Positions 6,515 through 13,479 of a stretch of DNA of 16,135 nt are shown here, piece by piece. The notes below the pieces were generated by a model that had not been told where the DNA came from, ran no database searches, and saw nothing but the letters and a program-made list of their open reading frames with translations. The first letter of the stretch is position 1, and the number at the start of each line of letters is the position of its first letter. The stretch is from JAAFJT01 sp043744275 (GTDB lineage Bacteria > Bacteroidota > Bacteroidia > Chitinophagales > Saprospiraceae), in assembly GCA_043744275.1 (NCBI GenBank), contig JAYTUY010000215.1:1-16135 (forward strand), read 5' to 3'. The translations under genes were made by a program, and so were the position numbers.

Positions 6515-7423
6515 ATGGCACATGATCACAGCCATCACAACCATAGCCATACAGTTAATGAATCAGATGTTAACAGAGCATTTATTGTAGGCATTGCGCT
6601 CAATTTTCTTTTTGTCGTCCTTGAAGTGATTGTTGGTTTGTCTATTCATTCTCTTTCGTTGCTCTCGGATGCAGGGCATAATTTAGCGGATGTGGGCAGC
6701 CTCGCCTTATCGCTTTTCGCCATCCGAATGAGTAAGGTCAAACCCAATTCAAAATACACCTATGGTTATAAAAAGACGACCATATTGGTGGCTTTGCTGA
6801 ATGCTGTTGTGCTGTTGGTATCTATTGGAGCTATTGGTTATGAGGCACTCCACCGGTTTTTAAATCCTGAACCCATATCGGGCACAACCATCGCCATTGT
6901 AGCTGCCATCGGCATCGTGATTAATACAGGCACTGCATTGATGTTTTTGAAAAATAAGGAAAAAGATTTGAATGTGAAAAGTGCCTACCTGCATTTGATG
7001 TCAGATGCCCTTGTGTCAGTCGGTTTGGTGATAGGCGGTATCGCTATTTTTTATACAAATTGGACTTGGATTGACCCTGTTTTGAGCCTTTTGATAGCGG
7101 CTACTATTCTTTTCAGCACTTGGAGTTTGCTCAGTCATAGCCTTCGATTGTCAATGGATGGCGTACCACATGGTATTGATTTCAACCATATTCAACAAAT
7201 AATTAAGCAACAAAAGGGTATTAAAGATATTCATCACGTCCATATTTGGGCTATCAGCACCACTCAAAATGCACTCACTGCGCATCTCATTTTAGAAGAT
7301 AATCAAACTGATGAACAAATTGCCGCCTTAAAAAAACAAGTTCGACATGAATTAGAGCATGAAAATATCCAACACGCGACTTTTGAAACGGAAACGACTA
7401 ATTGTAATGAAGCTTATTGCTAA
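6515..7423 (+). CDS. Cation diffusion facilitator (zinc-type efflux, CzcD/ZitB-like)
   Basis: 302 residues, the normal CDF length. A His-rich N-terminus (HDHSHHNHSH, residues 3-12) precedes six predicted membrane helices between about 22 and 205. The paired metal-site motifs are visible: His55/Asp59 in SDAGHNLADVG (helix 2) and His160/Asp164 in YLHLMSDALVSVG (helix 5). The His-Asp pairs are the Zn/Cd-type site. The C-terminal cytoplasmic domain at about 210-302 has the metal-binding fold features GIKDIHHVHIWAISTTQNALTAHL, and ends in CNEAYC. Family function is Zn2+ (or Cd2+, Co2+) export by proton antiport across the inner membrane. It follows two PepSY-family genes on the same strand. A hairpin occupies its leader. 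Confidence 0.93.
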   Translation: MAHDHSHHNHSHTVNESDVNRAFIVGIALNFLFVVLEVIVGLSIHSLSLLSDAGHNLADVGSLALSLFAIRMSKVKPNSKYTYGYKKTTILVALLNAVVLLVSIGAIGYEALHRFLNPEPISGTTIAIVAAIGIVINTGTALMFLKNKEKDLNVKSAYLHLMSDALVSVGLVIGGIAIFYTNWTWIDPVLSLLIAATILFSTWSLLSHSLRLSMDGVPHGIDFNHIQQIIKQQKGIKDIHHVHIWAISTTQNALTAHLILEDNQTDEQIAALKKQVRHELEHENIQHATFETETTNCNEAYC

Positions 7424-7445
7424 TGAAAAATTTTCAATTAAAACA

Positions 7446-7454
7446 CCCCTCAGT
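7446..7454 (-). repeat. ACTGAGGGG motif, copy 11 (intergenic)
   Basis: CCCCTCAGT on plus (complement TATACTGAGGGG), 22 bases after the CDF stop. There is no partner copy nearby, so it makes no hairpin by itself. Confidence 0.85.
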
Positions 7455-7530
7455 ATAAATTAGATAATGAGCAATAAGTAATGTGGTGATGGCACTAACA
7501 AAATATTAGGTTTTGTAATATATTTTTCTT

Positions 7531-7538
7531 TAATTTTG
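7531..7538 (+). promoter_or_regulatory. Probable -7 element of the 7572 gene
   Basis: TAATTTTG matches the Bacteroidota -7 consensus TAnnTTTG and ends 33 bases before the ATG at 7572. The nearest upstream TTTG (7512-7515) is 15 bases away, shorter than the usual 19-21, so the -33 match is weak. Confidence 0.5.
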
Positions 7539-7571
7539 TAGGAAAGATATATTTGACTCTCTAAAATATCA

Positions 7572-8291
7572 ATGATGCCTCCCATTCCTATCAAAGCCAT
7601 ATTCATGCGTTCGCGCCACCAATTGCTCGATGCTGCTTTGTTGCATCTGAGCGAGAAATATTATCCACGACTTTCCAATAATGATAGATGTATCAAGGGC
7701 AAATACGTCAGCTCGCGCGCAGGCGATTTGCTGGAAGGAGCCTTATCTTTTCAGCAAGAAGGGCGGCACGTATTGGTGTCAGTTACACCTTTTGATGTGG
7801 CTCACTTCGAAAAAAATAAGGACTGGCTGCAAGCCAATATTCGTGTTCCTCAACCCAATAGGTCTTTTGTTTTGATAGAATCCGTGATAGCTGGAATGAT
7901 TATATTTATTGGGCTTTTTCCTTTCGGTACTCCAATGGGTTCTTTTATTATGGGCTGCTTCGCTTGTGGTGTTTATTATGCTTATTCTATTTTTAGAGCA
8001 GAGGATTTAGGTCGAGAATTGAAGCAGTCTTCCAACCTGTCGTTGTATCAATTTATACCCGATTGTCGGTTGCCTGCCAATGAAAATTGGCTGGTTGTAG
8101 GAGATGAAATTTTTAAAAGAAAATCTTTTATTGAGCCTATGGCATTGCTCAATTTATGCAAGGAAGAAGGAGTCGGTTTATTGGTAATTCTTCAAGACGA
8201 TAAGATGCGCGTATGGAATCATCCTCAACATAGGAGTTTGTCTATTGAAACAAAATATGACGTTCGCATTCCGTATTTACTAAATAGTTGA
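7572..8291 (+). CDS. Hypothetical two-helix membrane protein
   Basis: 239 residues; I do not recognise a family. The N-terminal 95 residues are soluble and mixed (RHQLLDAALLHLSEKYYP, then VSVTPFDVAHFEKNKDWLQANI). Two hydrophobic helices follow at about 99-117 (FVLIESVIAGMIIFIGLFPF) and 121-140 (MGSFIMGCFACGVYYAYSIF), joined by a tight turn. A C-terminal soluble part of about 95 residues includes IEPMALLNLCKEEGVGLLVILQDDK, which resembles an alpha/beta domain strand in which a protein decides or binds something, with no catalytic motif visible. The start could be Met1 or Met2. It stands alone, with its own candidate promoter. Confidence 0.75.
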   Translation: MMPPIPIKAIFMRSRHQLLDAALLHLSEKYYPRLSNNDRCIKGKYVSSRAGDLLEGALSFQQEGRHVLVSVTPFDVAHFEKNKDWLQANIRVPQPNRSFVLIESVIAGMIIFIGLFPFGTPMGSFIMGCFACGVYYAYSIFRAEDLGRELKQSSNLSLYQFIPDCRLPANENWLVVGDEIFKRKSFIEPMALLNLCKEEGVGLLVILQDDKMRVWNHPQHRSLSIETKYDVRIPYLLNS

Positions 8292-8514
8292 ATAAATTTT
8301 TATATTTAATTTATTTAAAATCAATATTTTACATAAAATTGTGTTTAAATCAATTCAAATATAAGTATTAAAAATTTTCGATTTTTGTATATACAAAATA
8401 CCATTATTGAGGTATTTCACAGTTGTTAATAAAAGGTTAATTTTGTGTAGAAATTGAATGAAGATAAAATTATATAAATTGAAGTGTATATAAAGAATTC
8501 AGATTATACATCCC

Positions 8515-8646
8515 ATGAATTTTGATTTAGTAAATTTCACGTTTGGTCATAGAAAAAGTAAAGTTAGGTTCTTCCCTTTGAACTTAAATGCAAAATTTTT
8601 TCTTATTACTGATCATTTAACGAAGCGAAACGTTAAAGTGTCCTGA
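8515..8646 (+). CDS. Possible 43-aa small protein (doubtful)
   Basis: ATG at 8515 to TGA at 8646 encodes MNFDLVNFTFGHRKSKVRFF followed by a basic remainder ending NVKVS. It is soluble, with no membrane helix or known motif. A TAnnTTTG-like string lies about 70 bases upstream and a strong terminator hairpin starts 5 bases after the stop, which is the only reason to mention it. It may be chance in AT-rich DNA. Confidence 0.22.
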   Translation: MNFDLVNFTFGHRKSKVRFFPLNLNAKFFLITDHLTKRNVKVS

Positions 8647-8650
8647 GAAT

Positions 8651-8686
8651 AAAATCCTTTAAGCTGCACGGCTTAAAGGATTTTTT
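8651..8686. terminator. Bidirectional intrinsic terminator
   Basis: 14-bp perfect stem: AAAATCCTTTAAGC (8651-8664) with GCTTAAAGGATTTT (8671-8684), loop TGCACG, and a T run on the plus strand (8681-8686). On the minus strand the stem is followed by TTTTATT. It begins 5 bases past the stop of the propionyl-CoA-synthetase-like gene and serves the two convergent genes. Confidence 0.88.
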
Positions 8687-8690
8687 GTTT

Positions 8691-10598
8691 TCACGATTTC
8701 AAAAATGCCTGCCCAATCCCCTTTTCAGCCATCAATTCCTTCAATTCATCCAAAACCGTTATATCTTCTATAGTCGAAGGGGCACTGAATGGCTTACCAT
8801 CGGCAATATGACGCATGATTTTACGCAATATTTTCCCCGAACGCGTCTTAGGCAATCGCTTGGCTATCACGGCGCGGCGGAAATAGGCGACCGCACCGAG
8901 TTGTTGCCTCACCATTTGTATTAAATCGTCTTCCAACTGTTTTTCAGATATATTCTCACCGCCTTTGAGCACCATGAAGCCCACAGGCACTTGCCCTTTC
9001 ATGTCATCTTCAATGCCGATGACAGCACACTCCGCTACCGCAGGATGCGATGACACTATTTCCTCCATAGCCGAAGTAGAAAGACGATGACCAGCGACGT
9101 TGATGACATCGTCGATGCGTCCTGTGATAAATACATACCCCTCAGTATTTTTATAGCCACCGTCGCCTGAGAAGTAAAAACCTGGATAGGCTGCTAAATA
9201 TGCATCTTTGAATCGAGCCGTATCATTCCAAAGCGTGGGCAAACAGCCAGGCGGCAAAGGGTAGCGAATCGCCACCGCCCCCTCAGTATCAGGCGATTGC
9301 TCTTCTATCTTTTCATCCAAAATCTGAATATCGAAGCCCGGCACAGGCTTGCCTGCACTGCCTGGCACAATGGGAAATAAATCAAGACCAGCAAAATTGG
9401 TGAGCATCGGAAAGCCCGATTCCGTCTGCCACCAATGGTCTATCACTGGGCGATTAAGCTGCCCACTCAACCAATCGAGCGTGGAAACATCGCATCGCTC
9501 GCCTGCAAGGAATTGGTATTTTAATTTAGATAAATCATACTGTTTGAACAATTCTCCTGTTGGGTCTTCTTTCCGAATGGCTCGAATGGCCGTTGGAGCG
9601 GTAAAAAAGACCTTGACACCATATTCTGAAATGACTCGCCAAAACACCCCCGCATCAGGCGATTTGACGGGCTTGCCTTCATACATTATGGTGCTACAAC
9701 CCATAATTAAAGGCGCGTAAATCATAAATGAATGCCCAACTGCCCAACCCACATCGCTCGCCGCCCAAAAAACATCACCCGTTTGAACACCATAAACATA
9801 TTTCATAGAATAATATAAGGACACTGCATGACCGCCGTTGTCGCGCAAAATGCCTTTAGGTTTGTCTGTTGTGCCTGATGTATAGATGATATAAAGTGGA
9901 TCAGTGGCATCAACGGGTACGCATTCCGAAACAGGTTGAGCATCTGCCAACAGCTCTTGCCAATCTTTGTCTCTACCCCTCAGTAAATCCGCCGTTACGA
10001 AGTCTCGTTGATAGCAGACCACGTGTTCGATCTTGTGTTCGGCTTCTTCTAAGGCTCTATCGACAATGGGCTTGTAGGGGATTATTTTTTCTAACTCCTT
10101 GCCGCCACTTGCCATCAGCAGCACTTTTGGCGTGGCATCATCTATGCGGACGGCTAATTCATGCGCTGCAAAGCCGCCGAACACCACCGAATGAATCGCT
10201 CCCAAACGAGCACATGCCAGCATCGCAAAAGTGACCTCTGGTATCACAGGCATATATATGATGACTCTATCGCCTTTCTCGACGCCTAAACCCCTCAGTA
10301 ATCCAGCAAATTTGGCGACTTCATGCTGCAATTGACGATATGAATATTGCCTTTTCACGCCCGTAGCAGGTGAATCGTAGATAATAGCTGTTTCGTCGCC
10401 ACGTCCGTTTTCCACATGGTTGTCCACAGCCAAATAGCAGGTGTTCAACTTGCCACCTTTGTACCAGCGATACAATCCTTCCTTATCTTTCGATAAAATA
10501 GTCTTTGGGAATTTGAACCAATGAATGGCTTGAGCTTGTTCTCGCCAGAAGCCTTCGGGATTGCTGAGGCTGCGCTCGTAGAGGGATTCGTAGGTCAT
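8691..10598 (-). CDS. prpE: Propionyl-CoA synthetase-like AMP-forming acyl-CoA ligase
   Basis: 635 residues, full length for the acetyl/propionyl-CoA synthetase family. It has the N-terminal ACS domain (LYERSLSNPEGFWREQA), GAIHSVVFGGFA, the ATP-binding A3 loop at about 239-248, DVFWAASDVGWAVGHSFMIYAPL, FTAPTAIRAIRKEDP, GERCDVSTLDW, HWWQTESGFP, YFSGDGGYKN, GRIDDVINVAGHRL and the C-terminal PKTRSGK with catalytic Lys589. The RDNGGH after the A3 loop, the GERCD block and HWWQTE-GFP favour PrpE/ACSS3-type propionate ligases over Acs. It would convert propionate or another short acid with ATP and CoA to the acyl-CoA, in the cytoplasm. Odd point: the A3 loop reads TSGTTDKPKG, with Asp245 where TSGTTGKPKG is expected. 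It carries four ACTGAGGGG copies, the most of any gene here. It is downstream of the Acs gene on the same strand, 153 bases away. Confidence 0.88.
   Translation of the reverse strand: MTYESLYERSLSNPEGFWREQAQAIHWFKFPKTILSKDKEGLYRWYKGGKLNTCYLAVDNHVENGRGDETAIIYDSPATGVKRQYSYRQLQHEVAKFAGLLRGLGVEKGDRVIIYMPVIPEVTFAMLACARLGAIHSVVFGGFAAHELAVRIDDATPKVLLMASGGKELEKIIPYKPIVDRALEEAEHKIEHVVCYQRDFVTADLLRGRDKDWQELLADAQPVSECVPVDATDPLYIIYTSGTTDKPKGILRDNGGHAVSLYYSMKYVYGVQTGDVFWAASDVGWAVGHSFMIYAPLIMGCSTIMYEGKPVKSPDAGVFWRVISEYGVKVFFTAPTAIRAIRKEDPTGELFKQYDLSKLKYQFLAGERCDVSTLDWLSGQLNRPVIDHWWQTESGFPMLTNFAGLDLFPIVPGSAGKPVPGFDIQILDEKIEEQSPDTEGAVAIRYPLPPGCLPTLWNDTARFKDAYLAAYPGFYFSGDGGYKNTEGYVFITGRIDDVINVAGHRLSTSAMEEIVSSHPAVAECAVIGIEDDMKGQVPVGFMVLKGGENISEKQLEDDLIQMVRQQLGAVAYFRRAVIAKRLPKTRSGKILRKIMRHIADGKPFSAPSTIEDITVLDELKELMAEKGIGQAFLKS
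9138..9146 (-). repeat. ACTGAGGGG motif, copy 12
   Basis: Within the propionyl-CoA-synthetase-like gene, sense AAT ACT GAG GGG TAT, encoding NTEGY next to the YFSGDGG block. Confidence 0.85.
9279..9287 (-). repeat. ACTGAGGGG motif, copy 13
   Basis: Sense GAT ACT GAG GGG GCG, encoding DTEGA in the same gene, 141 bases from copy 12 and in the same reading frame. Confidence 0.85.
9976..9984 (-). repeat. ACTGAGGGG motif, copy 14
   Basis: Sense TTA CTG AGG GGT AGA, encoding LLRGR. The frame differs from copies 12 and 13 and uses AGG for arginine. Confidence 0.85.
10291..10299 (-). repeat. ACTGAGGGG motif, copy 15
   Basis: Sense TTA CTG AGG GGT TTA, encoding LLRGLG just before the EKGDRV strand of the ligase. 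Confidence 0.85.
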
Positions 10599-10692
10599 GT
10601 TAGATCTTGTTTTAGTATTCTTTTTTAATTTGAATAAAAGACTATTATTTTATCATTTTAATCAAAATAAAATGTGTAAATCGTTGATAATT

Positions 10693-10725
10693 AAACCTAT
10701 AAGGTTTTAAAAACCTTATAGGTTT
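10693..10725. terminator. Hairpin between the two ligase genes
   Basis: AAACCTATAAGGTT (10693-10706) pairs perfectly with AACCTTATAGGTTT (10712-10725) around a 5-base loop. It starts 27 bases past the acetyl-CoA synthetase stop on the minus strand, where the transcript continues TTTAATTATC. It is probably a terminator for that gene, so the second ligase may have its own promoter in the AT-rich 10599-10690 stretch. No clean TAnnTTTG is visible there. Confidence 0.7.
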
Positions 10726-10751
10726 ATTTACCGTCACCATTATTTGCTCAT

Positions 10752-12668
10752 TTATCCTTTCTCCTTCTTCAAAGTCGGCGCACCTTCCTTAATACTCTCC
10801 ACGACTGAGGGGTCGAGCAAAGTTGAAATATCGCCTAAGTTAGATACATCGCCCTCAGCAATTTTTCTCAAAATACGGCGCATAATTTTACCCGAACGCG
10901 TCTTGGGCAAGCCCGTGACCACTTGAATAATATCGGGCTTCGCAATCGCGCCTATTTGTTTAGTTACTTCTATCAACACCTCGTCTTTAAAGGCTTTTTC
11001 ACTGTGAATCTCTCTATCGCAGATGACAAAGGCATAAATGCCCTGCCCTTTGATGTCGTGCGGATAACCCACGACCGCTGATTCGACAACAAACGGATGC
11101 TTGTTGATAGCGTCTTCCACTTCTGCCGTACCGATTCGATGACCCGATACATTGATGACATCATCGACTCTGCCGATAATGCGGTAATAACCATCGTGGT
11201 CACGCCGCGCACCGTCGCCTGTGAAATAATACCCTGGGAATGGTCCAAAATAGACTGAACGTGCTCGTTCATGATCGCCATAAGTGGTGCGGATGATGCC
11301 TGGCCACGGAAATTTGATGCACAATAAGCCCTCCACATCGTTGCCTTCTATTTCTTTTCCTTCGGGCGTGAGCAGGCAGGGTTGAATGCCTGGCAAAGGC
11401 AGCGTCGCCATCGTCGGCTTGAGTGGCGTGACGTTCGGAATGGGCGAAATCATGATACCGCCGTTTTCGGTTTGCCACCATGTATCCACGAGCGGGCAAC
11501 GGCTTTTACCGATGTATTTATAGTACCAATTCCACGCTTCTTCATTAATCGGCTCACCGACTGAGCCTAATGTTTTCAAACTCGCTAAAGAATAGGGTGC
11601 AACGTATTGCAAACCCGCTGCCATCAGTGCGCGGATAGCCGTTGGTGCTGTATAGAATTGATTGACTTTATATTTATCAATGACTTCCCAAAAACGACCT
11701 GCATCGGGCCAATTCGGAACGCCCTCGAACATCACGGTCGTAGCCCCTGCGAGTAGCGGACCATAGACGATATACGAATGCCCCGTAATCCAACCAATAT
11801 CGGCAGTGCACCAAAACACATCATTTTTACCGCATTGAAACACGTTTTGAAAGGTATAATGGGCATAAACCATATAGCCACCTGTCGTATGCACCACGCC
11901 TTTGGGCTTGCCCGTTGAACCCGAAGTGTAGAGGATGAAGAGCATATCTTCGCTGTCCATTTCTTCGGCTGGGCAATCGGTGGAGGCATTTTCCATTTCT
12001 TGATGCCACCATTTATCGCGCACGGGATGCCAATGCACGAAACTTTGGGTTCTTTTCACCACAATCACGCTGGATACTGAGGGGGTATGAGATAGGGCTT
12101 CATCAGCTATATCTTTCAGTTTAATTTCTTTATTGCCTCTAAATGCACCGTCGGATGTGACCAATACTTTGCACGCCGAATCATTGATACGGTCGGCAAC
12201 GGCTTGGGCAGAGAAACCACCGAACACCACTGAGTGAATCGCTCCAATCCGCGCACAAGCGAGCGTGGCAATGGCTAATTCAGGAATCATGGGCATATAT
12301 AAACAGACACGGTCGCCTTTGACGACGCCCTGCGCTTTCAAAACATTGGCGAATTGACAGACCTTTTCGTGGAGTTCTTTATACGTGAGCGTCAGCCCTG
12401 CATCGTTAGGGTCGTTGGGCTCCCAGATAATAGCGGGCTTGTCGGGCTGGGTTTTGAGGTGGCGGTCTAAAGCATTTTCAGTGATATTGAGTTTGCCATT
12501 GATGAACCATTTCACATCGTGCTTGATGAAATCCCATTCCAAGACTTTGTCCCATTTTTTGCGCCATGTAAAGCGGGCTGCGTGCTTTGCCCAAAAGGCT
12601 TCGGGATTTTTCACGCTGCTGGCGTAGTCAGCTCTATACTGCTCTATTGTTTTGATAATGTAGCTCAT
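10752..12668 (-). CDS. acs: Acetyl-CoA synthetase (AMP-forming)
   Basis: 638 residues, close to the usual 640-660. The Acs signatures are all intact: NPEAFWAKHAARFTWRKKWDKVLEWDF at the start, GAIHSVVFGGFSA, the A3 loop YTSGSTGKPKG (about 246-256), DVFWCTADIGWITGHSYIVYGPLLAGATTVMFEGVPNWPD, FYTAPTAIRALM, GSVGEPINEEAW, DTWWQTENGGIMI, YFTGDGARRDHDGYYRIIGRVDDVINVSGHR and PKTRSGKIMRR. Lys594 in the last is the catalytic lysine that acetylation by Pat-type enzymes inactivates in other bacteria. It activates acetate with ATP and CoA to acetyl-CoA in the cytoplasm. It lies between the 76-aa membrane protein upstream and the propionyl ligase downstream, all on the minus strand. The ATG at 12668 follows an AT-rich leader. 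Two ACTGAGGGG copies are inside. Confidence 0.97.
   Translation of the reverse strand: MSYIIKTIEQYRADYASSVKNPEAFWAKHAARFTWRKKWDKVLEWDFIKHDVKWFINGKLNITENALDRHLKTQPDKPAIIWEPNDPNDAGLTLTYKELHEKVCQFANVLKAQGVVKGDRVCLYMPMIPELAIATLACARIGAIHSVVFGGFSAQAVADRINDSACKVLVTSDGAFRGNKEIKLKDIADEALSHTPSVSSVIVVKRTQSFVHWHPVRDKWWHQEMENASTDCPAEEMDSEDMLFILYTSGSTGKPKGVVHTTGGYMVYAHYTFQNVFQCGKNDVFWCTADIGWITGHSYIVYGPLLAGATTVMFEGVPNWPDAGRFWEVIDKYKVNQFYTAPTAIRALMAAGLQYVAPYSLASLKTLGSVGEPINEEAWNWYYKYIGKSRCPLVDTWWQTENGGIMISPIPNVTPLKPTMATLPLPGIQPCLLTPEGKEIEGNDVEGLLCIKFPWPGIIRTTYGDHERARSVYFGPFPGYYFTGDGARRDHDGYYRIIGRVDDVINVSGHRIGTAEVEDAINKHPFVVESAVVGYPHDIKGQGIYAFVICDREIHSEKAFKDEVLIEVTKQIGAIAKPDIIQVVTGLPKTRSGKIMRRILRKIAEGDVSNLGDISTLLDPSVVESIKEGAPTLKKEKG
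10804..10812 (+). repeat. ACTGAGGGG motif, copy 16
   Basis: Near the 3' end of acs. The sense strand reads GAC CCC TCA GTC GTG, encoding DPSVV in the variable C-terminal tail. Confidence 0.85.
12076..12084 (+). repeat. ACTGAGGGG motif, copy 17
   Basis: In acs as ATACTGAGGGGGTAT. The sense strand encodes TPSV in the SHTPSVSSVIVVKR segment, a surface region that varies among Acs proteins. Confidence 0.85.
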
Positions 12669-12740
12669 AACTGAACTTTATTTATAAATGATTCGATAAA
12701 ATTGAGCGTTTTTTCGGACGTTTGCCCTCCAACTTTTGGA

Positions 12741-12918
12741 CGATTTCCCCCCAACCCCCAAGGGGGAGCCAATTGGAATAAAATGGGCGAATGACATTAT
12801 TTCACTTATTAATTCTTTTATCTAATTTGATAATGACAATAACTCACTGTTGTTTTAATAAATGAAACAATTTTAACGACTTCCAAACGGCTCCCCCTTG
12901 GGGGTTGGGGGGAAATCG
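12741..12918. repeat. Element with 30-bp perfect terminal inverted repeats
   Basis: The 30 bases 12741-12770 and 12889-12918 are exact reverse complements, separated by 118 AT-rich bases. Each arm is C/G-rich and has its own small palindrome (CCCCCAAGGGGG). The match continues imperfectly inward (TTGGAA next to each arm). It has no coding capacity and lies 73 bases upstream of the acs ATG. It looks like a miniature transposable or REP-type element; I see no clear target duplication. It may also act as a terminator for the 76-aa gene upstream. Confidence 0.8.
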
Positions 12919-12962
12919 CCTAAAAAAAAGCTCCAAGTTCCAGAGAGACGGCATTTTTTATC

Positions 12963-13193
12963 TTAATCTTTCGGTTGACCATACTCCCCCCTCAGTGCAT
13001 AGTACCCAAATAGGACCAAACCGCCTAAAATAACGGGTATAGACACTGGAATAACCGTGAGAGCGAAAATTTTATTCTCTTCTGCGTTTTTTACCAAAGA
13101 ACCGCTTGTGATAGCAGTGATGAGTAGATATTCGGCAGCAATACCGATAATAATACAGGCTAAGCCGATAATTTTCTTTATATTATTCATCAT
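12963..13193 (-). CDS. Small two-helix membrane protein (DUF6814-like)
   Basis: 76 residues with helices at about 5-30 (IKKIIGLACIIIGIAAEYLLITAI) and 43-66 (FALTVIPVSIPVILGGLVLFGYYAL), ending in YYALRGEYGQ. The layout and the FGYYALKGEY-like end match a small Bacteroidota membrane-protein family that I recall as DUF6814, found beside MFS symporters; I give that name from memory with moderate certainty. It lies between the MFS gene and acs, on the same strand, so a partner or accessory role for the transporter is plausible. The start may be Met1 or Met2. Motif copy 18 encodes ALRGE in the conserved C-terminal block. Confidence 0.8.
   Translation of the reverse strand: MMNNIKKIIGLACIIIGIAAEYLLITAITSGSLVKNAEENKIFALTVIPVSIPVILGGLVLFGYYALRGEYGQPKD
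12988..12996 (-). repeat. ACTGAGGGG motif, copy 18
   Basis: Sense GCA CTG AGG GGG GAG, encoding ALRGE in the conserved tail of the 76-aa protein. Arg is written with AGG. Confidence 0.85.
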
Positions 13194-13230
13194 TTATGGA
13201 TTTATAGCTTCTTACAATCATTTTATTGCT

Positions 13231-13449
13231 AAAATAGGCAAATTACGGGTTCAAATGCCGATAGGCATGATTATATTGGTAGAAAACCGCCATAAAATGC
13301 TCCAAAGTGGCGTAGCCACGATATAGCAGCGTTGAAATATTTTATCCCTACGGGATTTGAGAGGTGTTTTTCTCGATTTTCTACCGATATTTTAGGTCTA
13401 TCGACCTTGTGTTGACTGCATTTTAACCCGTAATTCGCATAAAATAGGC
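13231..13449. repeat. Palindromic intergenic element with possible target duplication
   Basis: Outer arms 13238-13258 and 13418-13438 match as inverted repeats at 19 of 21 positions (core AATTACGGGTT / AACCCGTAATT). Inner arms 13273-13289 and 13374-13390 match at 15 of 17 (TGGTAGAAAA / TTTTCTACCG). AAAATAGGC occurs directly at 13231-13239 and 13441-13449, just outside or at the ends, as a target duplication would. It fills most of the gap between the MFS gene and the 76-aa gene. The left part resembles the end of the window (16069-16100), so the family is dispersed. Confidence 0.7.
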
Positions 13450-13455
13450 TTTTAT

Positions 13456-13464
13456 ACTGAGGGG
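13456..13464 (+). repeat. ACTGAGGGG motif, copy 19 (intergenic)
   Basis: ATACTGAGGGGTAT, 16 bases past the MFS stop on the minus strand and just outside the palindromic element. Confidence 0.85.
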
Positions 13465-13479
13465 TATGAAAATCAACCT

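Larger units (their letters stand above)
8292..8690. other. AT-rich intergenic region between convergent genes
   Basis: About 400 bases between the 3' ends of the 7572 gene (+) and the propionyl-CoA-synthetase-like gene (-). It contains another TAnnTTTG-like string (TAATTTTG, 8438-8445), a possible 43-codon open frame (8515-8646) and the strong hairpin 8651-8684. A -7 element followed by a small frame and a terminator is compatible with a small transcript (sRNA or short mRNA) on the plus strand, but nothing further supports it. Confidence 0.5.

Noticed and set aside
8691..12627. Overlapping open frames inside the two ligase genes on both strands
   Set aside because: Both ligase frames carry complete family motifs from end to end; the others are shadows without conserved patterns.
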